The notes beneath the pieces are model-generated. The model was given only the letters and a program-made list of their open reading frames with translations, searched no databases and had not been told where the DNA came from. DNA of 64,000 nt from an uncultured Alistipes sp. GTDB lineage: Bacteria; Bacteroidota; Bacteroidia; Bacteroidales; Rikenellaceae. Shown one piece after another: positions 26,524-34,498 of the stretch (the first letter of the stretch is position 1; every line of letters starts with the position of its first letter). Location of the stretch: NCBI GenBank assembly GCA_938014215.1, contig CALLRW010000042.1, forward strand, positions 186,001 to 250,000. Direction: 5' to 3'. Position numbers and translations under genes: made by a program.

Positions 26524-26735
26524 TCTTCGGAAACCGTTGCGGTTCCAACTCTCCGCGAATCGCTTTAGCCACTGCCCCTCGGAAACCTGTTGCGGCCCCG
26601 GTTCTCTGCAAGTCGTACTGGCAATGGACCCTCGAAAACCTGTCGCGGCCCCGGCCCTCTGCGAGTCGTACGGGCGGCGGACCCTCGGAAACTATCGCGG
26701 CCCCGGCCCCTCGGAAAGGGTTCTTTTAACCCCCC
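26524..26735. repeat. Four-copy 53-base tandem repeat in the secA 3' region
   Basis: Units start at 26524, 26577, 26630 and 26683, exactly 53 bases apart; the last is partial. Each begins CTCGGAAACC or a close variant, followed by TGTCGCGGCCCCGG and a CTCTGCGAGTCGTAC segment. Copies two and three differ at only a few positions and the first is most diverged. The array lies between the secA stop codon and the hairpin at 26448-26478. There is no gene in 26417-26738. Confidence 0.92.
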
Positions 26736-26738
26736 CTC

Positions 26739-29700
26739 CTAGAGACCCTTGCCGTGGCAGTTCTTGTACTTTTTACCCGAACCGCAGGGACAGGGATCGT
26801 TGCGGCCGACCTTCTTCTCGGCGTGCATCGGCATGGGTTTCTGATGCTCCTGCTGTCCGGCCTGAGCCGCGGCCTGCATGCGTGAAGCCTGCAGCTTGTT
26901 GACGTCGATCTTGGCGCGGCGCTCCCGCTCCTGCTGGATGCGTTCACGCTCCTGCTGCAGCCGCTGTGCCTCCTCCGGACTCTGCTCGCGCACGGGAATG
27001 TAGGCGCGGTCGAGGATCGAGAGAACTTCGCGGTTGACCTTGACGAGCATCTTCGAGAAGAGGCCGAAGGACTCGAACTTGTAGATCAGCAGCGGGTCCT
27101 TCTGCTCGTAGGTGGCGTTCTGGACGCTCTGGCGCAGGTCGTCCATCTCGCGCAGATGCTCTCTCCATGCGTCGTCGATCGTGGTGAACATCACCACCTT
27201 CGAGAATACCTTGTAGATTTCGGCACCGTCCGTCTCCTTGCACTTGCGGAGGTTGACCGGGATGTTGTATCCGAGGTGTCCGTCCGTGATCGGGAAGTAG
27301 ATGTTCGAATCCAGTTGATCCTTGCGGTCCTCGTAGATGCGCTCCATGACGGGACGCACCGTGTCGGCCACGGCCTTTGCGCGGCGGGCATAGGTCTCCT
27401 TGAGGGCCTTGACGATCGCCTCGACCAGTTCGGCGGGCTTGGCCCCCTTGTAGGCGGCCTCGTCCATCGGCAGCTCGACGGCTACCTGACGGATCAGCTC
27501 CATGCGGAACTCCTCGTATTCGATGCCGCGGTTCTCCTCGACGAAGTTGTCGGCGAAGTCGTACATGATGTTGTTCAGGTCGATCTCGATGCGTTCGCCG
27601 TACAGGGCGTGGCGACGGCGCGTGTAGATCACCTCGCGCTGCGAGTTCATCACGTCGTCGTATTCGAGCAGCCGCTTGCGGATACCGAAGTTGTTCTCCT
27701 CGACCTTCTTCTGGGCGCGTTCGATGGCCTTGGTCATCATGCCGGCCTGGATCACCTCGCCCTCCTTCAGACCCATGCGGTCCATCATCGAGGCGATGCG
27801 GCCCGAGCCGAACAGACGCAGCAGGTCATCCTCGAGCGAGACGAAGAACTGCGACGATCCGGGGTCGCCCTGACGTCCGGCACGACCGCGCAGCTGACGG
27901 TCGACGCGGCGGCTTTCGTGGCGCTCCGTACCGATGATGGCCAGACCGCCGGCGGCCTTGACCTCGGGCGTGAGCTTGATATCGGTACCACGTCCGGCCA
28001 TGTTCGTGGCGATGGTCACCTGACCCGAGCGGCCGGCTTCGGCAACGACCTGAGCCTCCAGGGCGTGCTGCTTGGCGTTGAGGACGTTGTGCTTGATGCC
28101 GCGCAGTTTGAGCATGCGGCTCAGCAGCTCGGAGATCTCGACCGACGTCGTACCGACCAGCACCGGACGGCCCTGGTCGACCAGGCGGACGATCTCCTCG
28201 ATGACGGCGTTGTACTTTTCGCGCTTGGTCTTGTAGACGAGGTCCTGCTTGTCGTCGCGGATGACGGGGCGGTTGGTCGGGATCACCACCACGTCGAGTT
28301 TGTAGATGCTCCAGAACTCCGATGCCTCGGTTTCGGCCGTACCGGTCATACCGGCCAGCTTGTGATACATGCGGAAGTAGTTCTGCAGCGTGATCGTGGC
28401 GAAGGTCTGCGTGGCGGCCTCGACCTTGACGTGCTCCTTGGCCTCGATGGCCTGGTGGAGACCGTCCGAATAGCGGCGGCCTTCGAGGATACGGCCCGTC
28501 TGCTCGTCAACGATCTTGACCTTGTTGTCCATCACCACGTATTCGATGTCCTTCTCGAACATGGCGAAGGCCTTCAGCAGCTGGATCACCGTATGGACGC
28601 GCTCCGACTTGATCGAGTAGTCGTTGATCACGGCGTCGCGCTTGGCGGCCTTCTCTTCGGGCGAGAGGTTGCTCTTTTCGAGCTCGGCCACCTCGGCGCC
28701 GATGTCGGGCAGGACGAAGAAGCCGTCCTCGTTGAAGTATTTCGAGAGCACCTCATGGCCCTTGTCGGTCAGTTCGACGGAGTTCAGCTTCTCGTCGATG
28801 ACGAAGTAGAGGTCGTCGGTGATCTCGGGCATGCGGCGGTTGTTGTCCTGCATGTAGACGTTTTCGGTCTTCTGCATCAGCGCCTTGACACCCTGCTCCG
28901 AGAGGTACTTGATCAGCGGTTTGTACTTCGGCAGACCCTTGTGGGCACGGTAGAGCTTGATGCCGCCCTCCTCGGTCTTTCCGGCCGAGATCAACTGACG
29001 GGCCTCGGCCAGCAGCTGCGTGACGAGGTTCTTCTGGAGGTTGTACAGGTGGTCGATCGCCGGGCAGTACTGCTCGAACATCTGGTCGTCGCCCTTGGGC
29101 ACGGGGCCGGAGATGATCAGCGGCGTACGGGCATCGTCGATCAGCACCGAGTCGACCTCGTCGACGATGGCGAAGTGATGCTTGCGCTGAACGAGGTCCT
29201 TGGGCGAGGAAGCCATGTTGTCGCGCAGGTAGTCGAAGCCGTATTCGTTGTTCGTACCGAACGTGATATCGGCCATGTAGGCTTTCCGGCGGGCTTCGGA
29301 GTTGGGCTGCGTGTCGTCGATGCAGGCTACCGAGAGTCCGTGGAACTCGTACATCGGGCCCATCCACTCGGAGTCACGCTTGGCCAGGTAGTTGTTGACC
29401 GTCACCATGTGGACGCCCTTCTTGGCCAGTGCGTTGAGGAATACGGGCAACGTGGCGACGAGCGTCTTACCCTCACCCGTAGCCATCTCGGCGATCTTGC
29501 CCTGATGGAGCACCACGCCGCCGAACAGCTGGACGTCGTAGTGGATCATGTCCCACTTGACGTCGTTGCCGCCGGCCATCCAGTGGGTGGCGTAGATGGC
29601 CTTGTCGCCGTCGATGGTGACAAAGTCCTTCGTGGCGGCGAGTTCGCGGTCGAAGTCGTTGGCCGTGACGACCACCGTGTCGTTCTGGGCGAAACGGCGG

Positions 29701-30062
29701 GCCGTATCCTTCATGATGGCGAAGGCCTCGGGGAGGATCTGGTCGAGTTTCTCCTCGATGCGGTCGTCGATACGCTTGGTCGTATCGTCGATCTCCTTGG
29801 AGATCTTCTCCTTCTCGTCGAGCGAGGTTTCGGGTTTTTCGAGAGCGGCCTTCAGCTCGACGATGCGGGCCTCGTCGGCGGCGATGTAGTCGGCGATCTG
29901 TTTTTTGAGGTCCTCGCTGCGGGCACGGAGCTCGTCGTTCGAGAGGGCCTCGATCGACGGATATACGGCCTTGATTTTCTGCAGATAGGGTTCGATCAGT
30001 TTGCGGTCCTTGTCGGCTTTCGAGCCGAAGAGGGCTTTGATGATACTGGCAACTATATCCAT
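26739..30062 (-). CDS. secA: Preprotein translocase ATPase SecA
   Basis: SecA is the motor that drives unfolded preproteins through SecYEG. The 1107-residue length is typical of Bacteroidota, which carry insertions. Visible motifs are Walker A MATGEGKTLVATLP, the DEAD-like VDEVDSVLIDDARTPLI, FFRMYHKLAGMTGTAETE, NMAGRGTDI and RQLRGRAGRQGDPGSS. The C-terminal zinc-binding tail is VGRNDPCPCGSGKKYKNCHG, which binds SecB or ribosomes. It has its own promoter, about 40 bases upstream. Confidence 0.98.
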   Translation of the reverse strand: MDIVASIIKALFGSKADKDRKLIEPYLQKIKAVYPSIEALSNDELRARSEDLKKQIADYIAADEARIVELKAALEKPETSLDEKEKISKEIDDTTKRIDDRIEEKLDQILPEAFAIMKDTARRFAQNDTVVVTANDFDRELAATKDFVTIDGDKAIYATHWMAGGNDVKWDMIHYDVQLFGGVVLHQGKIAEMATGEGKTLVATLPVFLNALAKKGVHMVTVNNYLAKRDSEWMGPMYEFHGLSVACIDDTQPNSEARRKAYMADITFGTNNEYGFDYLRDNMASSPKDLVQRKHHFAIVDEVDSVLIDDARTPLIISGPVPKGDDQMFEQYCPAIDHLYNLQKNLVTQLLAEARQLISAGKTEEGGIKLYRAHKGLPKYKPLIKYLSEQGVKALMQKTENVYMQDNNRRMPEITDDLYFVIDEKLNSVELTDKGHEVLSKYFNEDGFFVLPDIGAEVAELEKSNLSPEEKAAKRDAVINDYSIKSERVHTVIQLLKAFAMFEKDIEYVVMDNKVKIVDEQTGRILEGRRYSDGLHQAIEAKEHVKVEAATQTFATITLQNYFRMYHKLAGMTGTAETEASEFWSIYKLDVVVIPTNRPVIRDDKQDLVYKTKREKYNAVIEEIVRLVDQGRPVLVGTTSVEISELLSRMLKLRGIKHNVLNAKQHALEAQVVAEAGRSGQVTIATNMAGRGTDIKLTPEVKAAGGLAIIGTERHESRRVDRQLRGRAGRQGDPGSSQFFVSLEDDLLRLFGSGRIASMMDRMGLKEGEVIQAGMMTKAIERAQKKVEENNFGIRKRLLEYDDVMNSQREVIYTRRRHALYGERIEIDLNNIMYDFADNFVEENRGIEYEEFRMELIRQVAVELPMDEAAYKGAKPAELVEAIVKALKETYARRAKAVADTVRPVMERIYEDRKDQLDSNIYFPITDGHLGYNIPVNLRKCKETDGAEIYKVFSKVVMFTTIDDAWREHLREMDDLRQSVQNATYEQKDPLLIYKFESFGLFSKMLVKVNREVLSILDRAYIPVREQSPEEAQRLQQERERIQQERERRAKIDVNKLQASRMQAAAQAGQQEHQKPMPMHAEKKVGRNDPCPCGSGKKYKNCHGKGL

Positions 30063-30102
30063 ACGGTTTGTAATGATTTCGTGCTTTTGTTTGTAAATCC
30101 TA

Positions 30103-30110
30103 CAAAGATA
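30103..30110 (-). promoter_or_regulatory. -7 box TATCTTTG for secA
   Basis: TATCTTTG lies on the minus strand, 40 bases before the secA start codon. It is preceded by an A/T-rich stretch (30111-30127) that reaches back to the end of the DUF2851 gene. Confidence 0.65.
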
Positions 30111-30128
30111 CTCATTTTTTGCAATTTG

Positions 30129-31103
30129 TCAATCTTCGGGGATTGTTTTTGCGATCCTTCGCCCGACGGGGCATTGCCGGCAGCGCCTCTCGGCACACCA
30201 TTCGGTGGCCAGCTGCAGCAGGGCCTGCGATTCGAAGGCGTTGCGTGGGCGGATGCCGGCGGCGCTCCATTCGCGCATGTAGCGGTTGTCCTCGGCGGGG
30301 AGCTCCTCGAGCAGCGAGAGGGCGTTGTCGCGCAGCCGTTCGCTGGCGGTGTAGCTGCCGTAGGCGAACTGGAGCACGACGACGAGATTGATTCCGATGA
30401 TGTTGGCCTTGAAGGCGCCGATGCGTTTGGGACGGGCGTCGCTTTCGGCGCCGGGGATGAAGTGGGTGCGCCAGTACTCCGAGGCCTCGATGCCGAAGAG
30501 CTCGCGCACATCCTTTTCCGAACGGCAGGCCATCGTCCGGTCCATCAGGAATTCGTCCCGGGCGAAGAATTCGGCGGCCTGGGCCAGCCGCAGGACGGGG
30601 TGGTTGGCGGGGCGGATCTCCGTGAGGGCCCACACCGAGGCATCCAGCGGCCGGATTTCGTACTTGGCGGCCAGGTGTTCGAAATTGCGGCGCAGGTTGA
30701 GCGTGTATTCGTCGTTGCGGTAGAGCTCCAGCAGTCCCGAGGCTCCGAAGAGCATCGCCTCGACGGCATGCGGGACGCGGCGTTCGCGCAGGACGATGCG
30801 GTAGGGGACCCTCCGCGCCAGTTCGAGATAGGCCTCCTGGTTGAGGCGGTCGCCCAGCGTGCGGAAGTAGAGCAGATAGAAGGTCTGGTTCCAGTTTTCA
30901 GCCGACTCCCTGTAGAGCGCCTCGACGGTGCGCATCTTGCGGCGCAGGCGGTCGAAGATCAGCGAGGTGAAGATTTCGGTCCGTTGCAGCGGTTCGAGGG
31001 CGGCCACAAAGCCGCCGCAGGCGTGTTCGCCGGCCCGGGCCTCGAGCCGTTCGATCACGCGGCGAGCCGCGAGGTCCGTGGTTCCACCCTTCGTATCGTC
31101 CAT
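30129..31103 (-). CDS. DUF2851 family protein, short form
   Basis: The 324 residues match the C-terminal three quarters of DUF2851, a Bacteroidota family of unknown function. Recognisable blocks are RTEIFTSLIFDRLRRKM, ENWNQTFYLLYFRTLGDRLN, VEAMLFGASGLL, IRPANHPVLRLAQAAEFF and FGIEASEYWRTHFIPG. Family members are usually about 420 residues with an N-terminal nuclease-fold-like part that I do not see. I chose the ATG at 31101-31103, two bases after the DUF59 gene's stop codon. A Cys cluster (CAERRCRQCPVGRR) at the C-terminus could bind metal. Confidence 0.75.
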   Translation of the reverse strand: MDDTKGGTTDLAARRVIERLEARAGEHACGGFVAALEPLQRTEIFTSLIFDRLRRKMRTVEALYRESAENWNQTFYLLYFRTLGDRLNQEAYLELARRVPYRIVLRERRVPHAVEAMLFGASGLLELYRNDEYTLNLRRNFEHLAAKYEIRPLDASVWALTEIRPANHPVLRLAQAAEFFARDEFLMDRTMACRSEKDVRELFGIEASEYWRTHFIPGAESDARPKRIGAFKANIIGINLVVVLQFAYGSYTASERLRDNALSLLEELPAEDNRYMREWSAAGIRPRNAFESQALLQLATEWCAERRCRQCPVGRRIAKTIPED

Positions 31104-31105
31104 TC

Positions 31106-31426
31106 TCAGAGCATGTTGAGTTCCAGCAGCGCCTCTTCCGACATCATGCTCTTGTCCCACACGGGGTCGAACGTGAGAATGACGTTCACCGACTTGACCC
31201 CCTTGACCTTGGCGACCTGCTGGTTGACATCCTCGACGAGCATGTCGGCCATCGGGCAGTTGGGGGCGGTGAGGGTCATGCGGATCGTGGCCACGCCGTC
31301 GGGCGTGTAGTCGATTTCGTAGACCAGACCGAGATCGTAGATGTTGACCGGGATCTCCGGATCGTATATGTTCTTGAGTGTGGCGACGATCTCCTTTTCG
31401 ACCTCAAGAATCTCTTCGGGTGTCAT
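31106..31426 (-). CDS. DUF59 iron-sulfur cluster assembly protein (SufT/PaaD-like)
   Basis: This 106-residue protein has the DUF59 (MIP18) signature: IYDPEIPVNIYDLGLVYEID, then TLTAPNCPMADMLVEDV with the conserved Cys, and VILTFDPVWDKSMMSEEA. Such proteins help load Fe-S clusters onto target proteins. I chose the start MTPEEILEVEKEIV at 31424-31426; a longer frame exists but overlaps sufE out of frame. It lies 14 bases after sufE, which supports an Fe-S role. Confidence 0.93.
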   Translation of the reverse strand: MTPEEILEVEKEIVATLKNIYDPEIPVNIYDLGLVYEIDYTPDGVATIRMTLTAPNCPMADMLVEDVNQQVAKVKGVKSVNVILTFDPVWDKSMMSEEALLELNML

Positions 31427-31440
31427 TTCGAATTGCGTTT

Positions 31441-31878
31441 TTAGTCTTTTTTCGGCTCTTCGGCCTCGACCTTCGTCTCGAAGGCCAGGGCATAGAGTCT
31501 CATCTGTTTGATCATGGCCACCAGACCGTTGGCGCGCGTGGGCGAGAGGTTGGCGCTCAGACCGATCCGGTCGATGAAGTAGAGGTCCGTATCGAGGATC
31601 TCCTTCGGGGTTCGTCCGTTGAGGACGCGGATCAGCAGGGCGATGATCCCCTTGGTGATGATGGCGTCGCTGTCGGCCGCATAGTATACGCGGCCCTGCT
31701 CCAGACGGGCGTCGACCCACACGCGCGACTGACACCCCTGGATGAGGTACTGTTCCGTGCGGTGTTCCGCGGCGATCGGCGGGAGCGTTTCGCTCAGGCT
31801 GATCAGATAGTCATACTTGTCGAGCCAGTCGTCGAATACCGAGAACTCCTCGATGATTTCCTCCTGAATCTTGTCCAT
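31441..31878 (-). CDS. sufE: Cysteine desulfuration protein SufE
   Basis: SufE accepts sulfur from the desulfurase SufS on a conserved Cys and passes it to the SufBCD scaffold. Here the site is Cys49 in LIQGCQSRVW. The C-terminal LSPTRANGLVAMIKQMR is also typical. Length 145 fits. It is cotranscribed with the DUF59 gene downstream; the SufBCDS core is not in this window. Confidence 0.95.
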   Translation of the reverse strand: MDKIQEEIIEEFSVFDDWLDKYDYLISLSETLPPIAAEHRTEQYLIQGCQSRVWVDARLEQGRVYYAADSDAIITKGIIALLIRVLNGRTPKEILDTDLYFIDRIGLSANLSPTRANGLVAMIKQMRLYALAFETKVEAEEPKKD

Positions 31879-31905
31879 ATTGTTCGTAATTTTTCGTTTT
31901 TCGGA

Positions 31906-33471
31906 TCAGAGGTCCACAATCTCCTCCAGCGGGCTGCCCTCCGAGGCGGCGGGTTCGCGCACGCCGGCCACACGGGCCAGTGTCGGGGCGATGGAGGTCA
32001 TCTCCACGCTGCGGTTCACGCGCAGCGGTCCGGCCCCCTGGCCGTAGAAGATGAGCGGCACCTCGGTGTCGTAGCCGTACATCGATCCCGACATCGACCA
32101 GCAACGCTCCTGCTCCTCGATCCAGCCGGGCATCAGGTTGAGGATCACGTCGCCCGAGCGCCGCGGGTAGAAGCTGTTCTGCATCTTGCGGGCATATCCG
32201 CTGCCGAAGTAGCTCGTGCGCATGGCCGTGGCGGCCAGGGCGTGCGACACGCCGCTGAACTGCATGGCGAAGATGGCCACCTCGTTCTGCACCTCGGCCA
32301 GGTTCAGCCCGCGTTCGTAGATCAGGTTGTGGTTCAGCCAGAGGCTCTTGTCGCTGCAGGCCGTCACCCAGTTTCCCGATCCGTAGCGGACGTTGAGGAA
32401 GCCGTTGACGATCACCTCGAACTGGCGGCTGTTGAAGCGTTCGGCCACTTCGCGGCCGGCGTCGTACGAGGGGCTGGTGCCGTGGTCCGAGGTGACGACG
32501 ACCAGCGCTTCGCCCTCCTTGACCTGTGCGAAGAGGAAGGTCAGAAAGTCGGCCAGATCGCGGTCGAGCCGGTAGTACATGTCCTCGACCTCGATCGATT
32601 CGGGACCGTAGGCCTCGGCGATGCGGCGCGACGGATCGAGACAGATGCTCAGCAGGTCGGGCGTCCGGTCATCCCCCAGCCGGTACTGGGCAATGACCTG
32701 TTTGGCGAGCCCCAGTACGGCGGTATTCCCGGCCGGCGTGTAGAGCAGCCGGTCGTAGTCGTTGGTCAGCTTCAGCCGCTCTTCGCCGTCGCGGTCCTCG
32801 TCGCGCTTGCTGCGTCCCGAGAGGACGATATCGTGCTGACGCGTATTGATATAGCGGCTCTTGTCGAGCAGCGAGCGCCATTCGAGTCCGATGTAGGAGA
32901 GGTTGTATCGTTCGCGGTTGCTGCTCTCGATCCAGGCGGGGAGCTGTTCGGCATAGTAGGGCGAGGTGACCCAGTCGCAACGCGCCGGGTCGAGCCAGTA
33001 GACCACGTCGGTGTGTCCGGCCAGCACGATGGCCGACGTGGCTTCGGCGGCGATCGTCACGGCCTGGCTTCCGGGCGACTGCTCGACGAGGGTCTGGCCC
33101 AGCGTCGGGGCGAAGAGCTGGTAGGCCCCGGGGCCGCGGCGTCCGTCGATGAGGTCGACGGTGCGGTTGGTGGTGTAGTCGACCCAGCGGGGGCCGATCA
33201 CGCCGTGGGTCGAGGGCATGGCGCCGGTCGAGAGCGTGGCCAGCGAGACGGGGGTTGTGGTCTGCTGACAGTCGTAGCGGGCGTCGGTGTAGACCGTTCC
33301 GCGCTCCATCAGGCGGCGGAAGCCCCCTTCGCCGAAGTTGGCGGCGTAGCGGTCGAGGTCGCCGGCGCGCATCGAGCCGATGACGATCTCGACGATCAGG
33401 CGGGGTTGTGCCGCGGCGGGGCGGAAGGCGGCCACGACGGCTATGAGGATCAGAATGAGGCGCGTATTCAT
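31906..33471 (-). CDS. Alkaline-phosphatase-family protein with degenerate active site
   Basis: The overall fold is that of PafA/NPP-like phosphatases (521 residues; signal peptide about 1-21). Landmarks are FGEGGFRRLMERGTVYTDARY, STGAMPSTHGVIGP, YGPESIEVEDMYYRLDRDLADFL, VVTSDHG and YDTEVPLIFYG. However, most catalytic positions are changed. The first metal Asp of the usual VVDQMR is Gly32 (VIGSMR). The DxxGH block is DPSRRIAEAYGP (279-290), without Asp or His at the ligand positions. The last His of YDTHVP is Glu470. The substrate-binding KDR is absent. SDHG (328-331) and the nucleophile Thr region remain. It is probably not a working phosphatase. Confidence 0.85.
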   Translation of the reverse strand: MNTRLILILIAVVAAFRPAAAQPRLIVEIVIGSMRAGDLDRYAANFGEGGFRRLMERGTVYTDARYDCQQTTTPVSLATLSTGAMPSTHGVIGPRWVDYTTNRTVDLIDGRRGPGAYQLFAPTLGQTLVEQSPGSQAVTIAAEATSAIVLAGHTDVVYWLDPARCDWVTSPYYAEQLPAWIESSNRERYNLSYIGLEWRSLLDKSRYINTRQHDIVLSGRSKRDEDRDGEERLKLTNDYDRLLYTPAGNTAVLGLAKQVIAQYRLGDDRTPDLLSICLDPSRRIAEAYGPESIEVEDMYYRLDRDLADFLTFLFAQVKEGEALVVVTSDHGTSPSYDAGREVAERFNSRQFEVIVNGFLNVRYGSGNWVTACSDKSLWLNHNLIYERGLNLAEVQNEVAIFAMQFSGVSHALAATAMRTSYFGSGYARKMQNSFYPRRSGDVILNLMPGWIEEQERCWSMSGSMYGYDTEVPLIFYGQGAGPLRVNRSVEMTSIAPTLARVAGVREPAASEGSPLEEIVDL

Positions 33472-33497
33472 CGTTGCGGTTTATGTGGACCGCAAAT

Positions 33498-34463
33498 TTA
33501 CGAATTTATTTCGATACATTGTCTGAAAAGCGCGCTTTCGCTCCGAAAATCGACCTGTGGAAGGGCCTCGATGCGGGCGAGCTGCCGGCGGCAGAAGGCA
33601 CGATGGGATTCGCTCTGCGGGTTGCGGGGGCGGTGGGCTGCTGCGGCGACGATCGATTCGACCTCGGGCAGCAGACGCCGCGCTTCGTCGTCGAGCACCA
33701 TGGCGGTGAAACGCTCCCAGAGGTAGGCGATGGCCTGCGGGGCGGGATGGACCAGGTCGTCGGCATAGAAGCGGTAGTCGCGCAGGTCGTCCGTCAGGAT
33801 CTCGAAGGCGGGGAAGTAGTCCACCTGCGGGAAGCGTTCGGCGAGCTCCTCGACGGCCAGCCGCAGCGTCGCCTTGCTCACGGCATTTCCCGGCAGACCG
33901 TCGCCCAGATGCCGCACGGGACTCACCGTCAGCAGGATCTGCTTCCCGGCCAGCGGTCCTTCGATCGCTTCGGCGAGCGCCCGCGTCACCTCGTCGACAC
34001 GCAGCCGCCGGCGGGTGAACTCCGCGGCGGGGCGGCGGTGGCAGTTGGCGACCACCCGCCCGTCGTGTTCGTAGACCCAGGCCGTGCCGAGGGTCAGGAT
34101 CACGCGGTCAGCCGTGCGGAGTGCCTCGGCGCCTCGGTGCCGGGCCTCGTTCATCCGCCGCAGCGCCTCGTCGGCCGTCGGGGCCGAGAAGTCGCCGTGG
34201 AAGCCGAAGTGGTACCACACCTCGCCGTCGAAGCTCAGCTCGTCGGGGGTGACGGGCCGCTTCACGGCATAGCTGCGCAGCGCCTCGACGATCGACAGCG
34301 GGTTGAAGAGGATCCCCGAGGGGTTCTGGACGACGGAGAATTTCGCCCGGGCGAGCCGGTCGGCGATGTGGGTGGCGAAGCACGACCCGAGGGTCAGCAC
34401 CCGGTTGCGGTAGCCGATCCGCAGGTTGAGCGGTGTCGGATCGATTTCGGTACGGAATTTCAT
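33498..34463 (-). CDS. GSCFA domain protein
   Basis: GSCFA proteins are an SGNH-hydrolase-like family named after the motif seen here as LTLGSCFATHIADRL (near residue 23). Later blocks are NPSGILFNPLSI, FHGDFSAPTADEAL, LTLGTAWVYEHDGRVVANCHR, TVSPVRHL and DYFPAFEILTDDLRDYRFYADDLVHP. Length is 321 residues from the ATG at 34461-34463. The DxxH (DLVHP) fits an SGNH-type catalytic pair. The substrate is unknown. The -7 box lies 4 bases before the start codon. Confidence 0.92.
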   Translation of the reverse strand: MKFRTEIDPTPLNLRIGYRNRVLTLGSCFATHIADRLARAKFSVVQNPSGILFNPLSIVEALRSYAVKRPVTPDELSFDGEVWYHFGFHGDFSAPTADEALRRMNEARHRGAEALRTADRVILTLGTAWVYEHDGRVVANCHRRPAAEFTRRRLRVDEVTRALAEAIEGPLAGKQILLTVSPVRHLGDGLPGNAVSKATLRLAVEELAERFPQVDYFPAFEILTDDLRDYRFYADDLVHPAPQAIAYLWERFTAMVLDDEARRLLPEVESIVAAAAHRPRNPQSESHRAFCRRQLARIEALPQVDFRSESALFRQCIEINS

Positions 34464-34467
34464 ACGG

Positions 34468-34475
34468 CAAAAATA
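34468..34475 (-). promoter_or_regulatory. -7 box TATTTTTG for the GSCFA gene (predicted leaderless)
   Basis: On the minus strand TATTTTTG is followed by CCGT and then ATG. With a start point about 5 bases after the box, transcription would begin at the start codon. Confidence 0.65.
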
Positions 34476-34486
34476 GAAAATATCGC

Positions 34487-34494
34487 TATCTTTG
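34487..34494 (+). promoter_or_regulatory. -7 box TATCTTTG for ispE (predicted leaderless)
   Basis: TATCTTTG is followed by TCGT and then the ispE ATG. It lies 12 bases from the divergent GSCFA box, so the two promoters must overlap. Confidence 0.65.
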
Positions 34495-34498
34495 TCGT

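Noticed and set aside
26524..26735. Possible CRISPR or REP element at the 53-base array
   Set aside because: The repeats abut each other and have no spacers. The unit does not occur elsewhere in the window and is not palindromic.
27156..31310. Open frame of almost 1400 codons on the plus strand opposite secA and its upstream genes
   Set aside because: It crosses secA, its promoter and the DUF2851 gene in antisense, and the translation has no domain. It is a product of codon usage in the real genes.
31427..31735. Longer N-terminus for the DUF59 protein
   Set aside because: It would overlap sufE out of frame by almost 300 bases. The family start is at MTPEEILEVEKEIV.
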